From positions 42,194-106,193 of the forward strand of contig DAONEV010000001.1 of assembly GCA_035403265.1 (NCBI GenBank): 64,000 bases of DNA. Reading direction: 5' to 3'. This DNA comes from JAAYVZ01 sp035403265. GTDB lineage: Bacteria > Acidobacteriota > Thermoanaerobaculia > Thermoanaerobaculales > Thermoanaerobaculaceae. A model generated the notes under the pieces. That model saw nothing but the letters and a program-made list of their open reading frames with translations. It ran no database searches and was not told the DNA's origin. Below are positions 59,899-64,000 of the stretch, piece after piece. The translations under genes were made by a program, and so were the position numbers. Numbering within the stretch: the first letter of the stretch is position 1; each line of letters starts with the position of its first letter.

Positions 59899-60626
59899 CC
59901 TGGTTCGACGACAACGAACGGAAATCGTACCCCTTGGTCGGCGACGACGACGGGCTCGTGCCACATGACATCCTCGTGGATGTCATGGTGTACGCGCCGT
60001 CTGCGGTGGGTACACGCCTCACACTGACCTCGATCGCGGTTACAGACCTCGTGGTCTCCGTGGTGTTCAGCCTCGACGGGACCCCGGCCTGCTACGCCAC
60101 CGTGACGAACTCTGAAGATCTCGTGCAGTCCTCGGTTCAGCTGGAACCCATCGCCACGGGGGTCTCCGGCTTCGTCGTGTTCGGATCCGGGATCCGGCGC
60201 CGGCGCCTCAACGTCACCGGGACCTACGGGGTCGTGGACTCCGCGGCTGTCCTCTTCGACTCGGCGCCGCTGACCCCGACGCTCACGGTCCAGGGTCGCG
60301 AGCTCTTCGGACGTGTCACCCTGGAGGCCGGCAGCGACGTCTCCATCACGGCCGAGAATGTCGTGATCCAGGGCGTCGGCACGCGTCGAGCCGCCGTGTT
60401 CCGCCTCGTAGAGGCCGTCCGCGGGGAGCCCGTTGGCGCCGCGTTCAAGTCCGCTGAGGCCGACCTCCCGGCTCCCGCGGTTCGCAGCATCAACGGAATC
60501 CCGCCACCACTGGATCTCGCCATGGTGGTCATCAAGGAGCTCCCCACCGAGGCCGATGTCGACGTGGTGCCTGATGCTACGAACCACGCCATCACGGTTC
60601 TGGACCACGGAGAGCCCTGCGCATGA
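59895..60626 (+). CDS. Appendage protein, tandem paralog 3 of 5, 243 aa
   Basis: ATG 59895 overlaps the preceding stop by 4 nt. Family features: WFDDNERKSYPLVGDDDG, HDILVDVMVYAPSA, and SINGIPPPLDLAMVVIKE near the end. Beta-rich throughout, no enzymatic motif. The frame continues upstream of the ATG only as a shadow of paralog 2. Confidence 0.55.
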   Translation: MTWFDDNERKSYPLVGDDDGLVPHDILVDVMVYAPSAVGTRLTLTSIAVTDLVVSVVFSLDGTPACYATVTNSEDLVQSSVQLEPIATGVSGFVVFGSGIRRRRLNVTGTYGVVDSAAVLFDSAPLTPTLTVQGRELFGRVTLEAGSDVSITAENVVIQGVGTRRAAVFRLVEAVRGEPVGAAFKSAEADLPAPAVRSINGIPPPLDLAMVVIKELPTEADVDVVPDATNHAITVLDHGEPCA

Positions 60627-61324
60627 AGATCTCCGGTCAGACCTGGCAGGACTCCCTGCGCGGCCTTTCGTACCCCTTCGCCGTAGCTGGCCCGATTCGG
60701 GCTGAGGACGGCACCGAGCTCGGGCCCGACGTCATCACCGATCTCGCCCTGTTCGTGAGCGCCGGCACCGAGGCCGTTCTGCTCTACACCGTCACCGTGG
60801 TTCAGGGTGTCTCCGCGACGTTCTCCTTCACAGATGTCACCGGAACCGTGCTGGGAACCGCGACGGTGACGCCGGCAGATACCACGCAGGTCGGGGTCAG
60901 CGCCGACGGCGTCAACGCGGGCTTCCTCGCCTTCGACGTCAACGCGATGCGCGGCGTCCTGAACTGGACCACGGGCACCTACGTGTTCCGGACCGCCGTG
61001 GTCCCGCACGTTCTCGTGTTCTCCGATCCGGCCTGGCGTCGCGGCATCGTGGTCCCCGGTGGCGAAGTCCTGACCGGAGAGGTCTGGCTCGTCGGCGCCG
61101 ACGGGATCCAGCTCGCTGCGACCGTCGATGGGTTCGCGGTACACGCCTATGGAGATCCCTACGCCGGCCGCACGGGCCCGCGCCGGACCTACGTGGCTGT
61201 CAACGGGGTCCTGCCTGACGCCAACGGCAACATCAACGTGGTCCCAGCTGGCAGCTCGGCGCAGTTCCGGCTGAACTTCATTCCGCTGGGCAACGGCAAG
61301 ATCCGCGTCGAGGTCACGGGATGA
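60623..61324 (+). CDS. Appendage protein, tandem paralog 4 of 5, 233 aa
   Basis: ATG overlaps the previous stop. It shows SLRGLSYPFAVAGPIRAED, then DVITDLALFVSAGTEA, and at the C-terminus AVNGVLPDANGNINVVP. Beta-rich. The alignment of the Tyr-Pro-Phe and Asn-Gly-Val-x-Pro blocks with its neighbours is clear although other positions have diverged. Confidence 0.55.
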   Translation: MKISGQTWQDSLRGLSYPFAVAGPIRAEDGTELGPDVITDLALFVSAGTEAVLLYTVTVVQGVSATFSFTDVTGTVLGTATVTPADTTQVGVSADGVNAGFLAFDVNAMRGVLNWTTGTYVFRTAVVPHVLVFSDPAWRRGIVVPGGEVLTGEVWLVGADGIQLAATVDGFAVHAYGDPYAGRTGPRRTYVAVNGVLPDANGNINVVPAGSSAQFRLNFIPLGNGKIRVEVTG

Positions 61325-62358
61325 TTTCTCAGAACCAGTTCTACGGCGACAACCTGATCCGGGCCTTCCCGTTTCAGCCCGGGACTGTCTTGGATCCCCG
61401 GATCTTCGTGGATCTCGCCCTGCGGATCACCTCGGCGTCGGAGGCGCTCAGCGACCCCGGTGCCGTGGCCCTGGTGTCCCTGGGTGGCACCTCGGTCCGT
61501 TTCGACGTGCTCACGGGGCCCATGGCTGGGGCCTCGTTTCGCGGCACGATCCCGGTGAGCCCGGCGCTCTATGAGCGCGTCCGCCTCGACTTCTACAACG
61601 TCGCTGGCGTCGCGGCCCCGGGCCAGGGCTACGGCTGGGTCGTCCTCGGCGATGCCGCGGTTCCCAGTGGGACCTACAGCGAGCTCGTGGAACCCACGGT
61701 GCTGCGCTACCTCGAGGCCAACAACACGGTCTCGTTCCGGCTCGCCAACGCCCCGTGCCGCGGCGATACCGTGGAGCAGGAGTCCCTGGGTGCCTCGTCG
61801 TCGTTCTCCTTCCAGGGCAGGACCGCTGACACCGTGGCGCGGTGCGTCGAGATCGCCGTGGTCCCGCCGGCCCCGGTCCCACAGGACCACGTATCCCCGG
61901 ACCCCGAGGGGACCACCGTGGTTCCGGTACCGATCCCGGACCCGACGCAGAACGTTACGACATATCGAACCGGCGCCACAACTACGGTGACGACCCGCGA
62001 GATCGTGGTCGCAGACGCGCTCCCAGCGTACCCCGGCTACGACGCCGTGCCGGCCGGCGCCGCCGCGATCGGTGCCGACGTCGCCGCGGGCTACAACATC
62101 AAGCTCACAGGATCCATCAGGGACGGTGTCCTCCGCGTCAACTATGTCCTCGGCGCCGGGCTGGGGCCGTGGTGCGGGGCCGTACCGGGATGCCCACCCG
62201 GGGTGCCCTCCCTGCTGGCCCTGAAGTCCATCAACGGGGTCCAGGGTGAGAACCTCGAGTTCGTCAGGGGCGCCGCGATTGACGTCCTGCCTTCTCCAGG
62301 TGATCACACCCTGTATTTTGTCGTGCACCCCGAGAAGCTGAACCGTGCCACTGCCTGA
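61321..62358 (+). CDS. Appendage protein, tandem paralog 5 of 5, 345 aa
   Basis: ATG overlaps the previous stop. N-terminal block QFYGDNLIRAFPFQPG with PRIFVDLALRITSA, and C-terminal block SINGVQGENLEFVRG. An inserted Pro/Thr-rich linker (about 185-225: VPIPDPTQNVTTYRTGATT) distinguishes it. Beta-rich, with three scattered Cys in the C-terminal third. It overlaps the next gene by 14 nt. Confidence 0.55.
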   Translation: MISQNQFYGDNLIRAFPFQPGTVLDPRIFVDLALRITSASEALSDPGAVALVSLGGTSVRFDVLTGPMAGASFRGTIPVSPALYERVRLDFYNVAGVAAPGQGYGWVVLGDAAVPSGTYSELVEPTVLRYLEANNTVSFRLANAPCRGDTVEQESLGASSSFSFQGRTADTVARCVEIAVVPPAPVPQDHVSPDPEGTTVVPVPIPDPTQNVTTYRTGATTTVTTREIVVADALPAYPGYDAVPAGAAAIGADVAAGYNIKLTGSIRDGVLRVNYVLGAGLGPWCGAVPGCPPGVPSLLALKSINGVQGENLEFVRGAAIDVLPSPGDHTLYFVVHPEKLNRATA

Positions 62359-63232
62359 CCTGTACAACACGCCGCTGCCGGACCTCTCCGGGCCTGGGTA
62401 CCCCGTGGTGTCCCATGCCCCGGCCGGGGGCTGCGTGGACCCCGGGATGGTCGAGGCCAAGGCGTGCTGGCCGTTCCCTGGCCTGATCCGGGTCAGGGTC
62501 TTCGCGCTGCCCACGGAGCCCCTGGGAACGCTCCGGTTCGCCTTCTTGCGCATCAGGAACCTGTTCCCGGTGCCGCCCTCGATCGGGGTGCACTGCCCCA
62601 CCGTGGTGGCCCCGTCGCCGACGGTCCAGATGATCCCGGGCACCGCTGGCGACGCCTCCTGGACTCGCGAGGTCACGCAGCCCGCCGATGACGCCTGCCA
62701 GATCAAGTGGACCGACCTCCTCAAGCTGCCGTGCATTATCCCCTCGATCTCCGGGGGCCCGATTCGGGACGGCGGCGCCACGGTCATCGGCTCCATCGAC
62801 GTCACCCAGACCGGCACGGGCTGCGGCGTTGGGTTCGTGCTCGGTGGCGTCCTCTTCGGTGGTGGCGGCGGTGTCGGGCCCACGGGTCCCCGCGGCGCCA
62901 CGGGGCCCACGGGAATCGGACCTACGGGTCCAACGGGTCGCAACACCATCGGCGGCTACAACTTCGTCATCAAGGATATGGCGCAGAACTGGCTCACCTC
63001 GTTGGCGTGCTCCAGCTGCTCCTTCGACTACGACGAGAACATTCCCGTGCTCGTCGATGTTGACGGGCTCCTCGTCGCCGCGGGCTCCCCGATCGGCTCC
63101 GGATCCGGCGCCCCAGGCTCCCTGCAGCACGTCAAGAACGGCAGCCAGTCCCCAGTGCTCTGCGGAGACCGCGTCGCCCTGGTTCTCGTGACTCCGGGGT
63201 CCCCGAACCAGTGGAAGGCATATAAGACATGA
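62345..63232 (+). CDS. Fibre-like protein with a collagen-type Gly-x-y repeat, 295 aa
   Basis: GTG 62345 start, overlapping the preceding gene. The N-terminal domain is Pro/Cys-containing (GYPVVSHAPAGGCVDPGM). A glycine-rich stretch (VLGGVLFGGGGGVGP) leads into a short collagen-like repeat TGPRGATGPTGIGPTGPTG (about 180-198). A C-terminal domain with a Cys cluster follows (ACSSCSFDYDENIP). Collagen-like repeats form trimeric stalks in phage fibres. Its position in the appendage cluster supports a fibre role. Confidence 0.6.
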   Translation: MPLPDLYNTPLPDLSGPGYPVVSHAPAGGCVDPGMVEAKACWPFPGLIRVRVFALPTEPLGTLRFAFLRIRNLFPVPPSIGVHCPTVVAPSPTVQMIPGTAGDASWTREVTQPADDACQIKWTDLLKLPCIIPSISGGPIRDGGATVIGSIDVTQTGTGCGVGFVLGGVLFGGGGGVGPTGPRGATGPTGIGPTGPTGRNTIGGYNFVIKDMAQNWLTSLACSSCSFDYDENIPVLVDVDGLLVAAGSPIGSGSGAPGSLQHVKNGSQSPVLCGDRVALVLVTPGSPNQWKAYKT

Positions 63233-63516
63233 CCACTGCGACTGCCCCGAACCCGCTTGAGGTCCTCGTTGCCCTGGAATCCCCATTGCTCGACGGGCTC
63301 GCCCCGGAGCTCGCGGACATCCGGGCCCGCGCCGCCGAGGCCGCGGCCAAGCTCGAGGGGCCCACGGAGTGCTCCAGCTGCGAGCGCGGCCGCGTCCTCC
63401 GAACCTTAGCCGTTCTCGCCGAGGAACTCCAGGGTAAGCTCGACGCTGAACCAGTGCTCCGCTCCGTGTTCCCCTCCTTGATGATCACCGCGAAACAGAG
63501 CATGTCCCATGGCTGA
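63229..63516 (+). CDS. Small protein with one CxxC pair, 95 aa
   Basis: ATG overlaps the previous stop by 4 nt. Helical, Ala/Leu/Glu-rich, with a single ECSSCERGR pair at about residues 48-52, which might bind metal as a dimer. No domain recognised. It overlaps the following gene by 8 nt. Confidence 0.5.
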   Translation: MTTATAPNPLEVLVALESPLLDGLAPELADIRARAAEAAAKLEGPTECSSCERGRVLRTLAVLAEELQGKLDAEPVLRSVFPSLMITAKQSMSHG

Positions 63517-63901
63517 CCCCATTACCTACGCGCTGCACACCGACATCCAGGAGACCAACGTGGGCACCCCGGGCCGAGACCAGGGCTGGCGCATCGAGCT
63601 CACGACCAGGGTCGCCTCAGGCTTCCAGGATGCCGCGATGTTCCGGTACCAGAAGATCTCCGCCTCCGAGATCCTCTTCACCGGGGTCTGCTCGCCGGCT
63701 GATCTCGCGGACTACGGCACCGTGCCGACCACGGAGCTCTCCTTCTTCCGCAGCAATGTCGCCAAGCTGGACTTCGCATCCCGGAGCGTGGCCTACGAGA
63801 TCCGGGACGAGATCCTGGCTGAGCTCGAGATCCTGTGCGCCGAGATGGCCCGGATCAACAACCAGCTCAGCCCGGTGCGGACCGTCGAGATCAGCTCGTG
63901 A
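63509..63901 (+). CDS. Hypothetical protein, 130 aa
   Basis: ATG overlaps the preceding stop. It starts MADPITYALHTDIQET. Beta-rich N-terminal part, helical C-terminus (EIRDEILAELEILCAEMARI). No family recognised. It overlaps the next gene by 4 nt (GTGA), so the operon continues beyond the window. Confidence 0.5.
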   Translation: MADPITYALHTDIQETNVGTPGRDQGWRIELTTRVASGFQDAAMFRYQKISASEILFTGVCSPADLADYGTVPTTELSFFRSNVAKLDFASRSVAYEIRDEILAELEILCAEMARINNQLSPVRTVEISS

Positions 63902-64000
63902 GCGAGGTCCTACTCAACAAGGAAGCTCTGACCGCGCTGGCATCCTCGACGCGGTTCAAGCAGTTCGGGTTCCTGGATCCCGTGCGCAGCGGCACCAAGG
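63898..64000 (+). CDS. 5' end of a further gene, truncated by window edge
   Basis: GTG 63898 overlaps the previous stop and opens a frame (MSEVLLNKEALTALAS) that runs without a stop to the last base. Only 34 codons are visible, too few for assignment. Confidence 0.5.
   Translation, partial: MSEVLLNKEALTALASSTRFKQFGFLDPVRSGTK

Noticed and set aside
62878..62940. Tandem repeat as a possible CRISPR or recombination site
   Set aside because: It encodes a collagen-like Gly-x-y repeat in frame; the DNA periodicity follows the amino-acid repeat.
1..64000. CRISPR array, tRNA or rRNA genes, integrase, holin or endolysin
   Set aside because: Gaps between genes are too small for RNA genes. No repeat-spacer pattern, tyrosine or serine recombinase motifs, or lysozyme/amidase motifs were found in the translations.

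Overview
This window is part of the late (structural) region of a large, GC-rich, contractile-tailed dsDNA bacteriophage (myovirus morphology). Almost every gene lies on the + strand, with start/stop overlaps of 4-14 nt or very short spacers. The identifiable genes cover portal, prohead protease, scaffold, major capsid protein, neck, tail terminator, sheath, tube, spike, tape measure, baseplate wedge and fibre-like proteins. Third codon positions are mostly G or C, which suggests a high-GC bacterial host; the sequence alone does not identify it. No tRNA genes, CRISPR arrays, integrase or lysis genes are visible. The terminase probably lies upstream of base 1.

Layout. 1-2.6 kb: 3' part of an intein-containing portal gene. 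2.6-25.9 kb: about 23 kb between portal and protease, which is unusually long. It holds several large proteins with hydrophobic or glycine-zipper segments and no family I recognise, and, in their midst, a phage-encoded multisubunit-type RNA polymerase. One gene fuses beta to the N-terminal half of beta' (11026-15623; DxDGD catalytic motif). A second gene, separated by three small ORFs, encodes the rest of beta' (16929-19943; bridge helix and trigger loop), and an intein sits inside the trigger loop. 25.9-31.0 kb: protease, scaffold, accessory head proteins and major capsid protein, closed by a strong terminator. 31.1-31.9 kb: the only minus-strand gene, an endonuclease VII-type HNH protein. 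32.0-41.7 kb: small head genes, an Ig-like protein, neck proteins, tail terminator, sheath and tube, closed by a second terminator. 41.7-55.3 kb: spike, tail assembly chaperones with a candidate -1 frameshift, tape measure, hub, a sigma70-like factor overlapping the hub gene, and gp25/gpJ/wedge proteins. 55.3-64.0 kb: fibre and appendage genes, including five tandem divergent paralogs and a collagen-like protein.

How it fits together. The polymerase genes lie among head genes and next to putative inner-virion proteins. The simplest model is a virion-packaged RNA polymerase co-ejected with DNA, comparable in principle to the virion polymerases of phiKZ-like and crAss-like phages, but packaging is inference. 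Several rifampicin-contact positions are substituted, so resistance to rifampicin is expected. The sigma-like gene in the baseplate cluster could serve this enzyme or redirect host polymerase to late genes.

Sequence quality. The 100-N gap at 11195-11294 looks artificial. The 55 bases on either side are identical, and merging them restores one uninterrupted 1480-residue polymerase reading frame.
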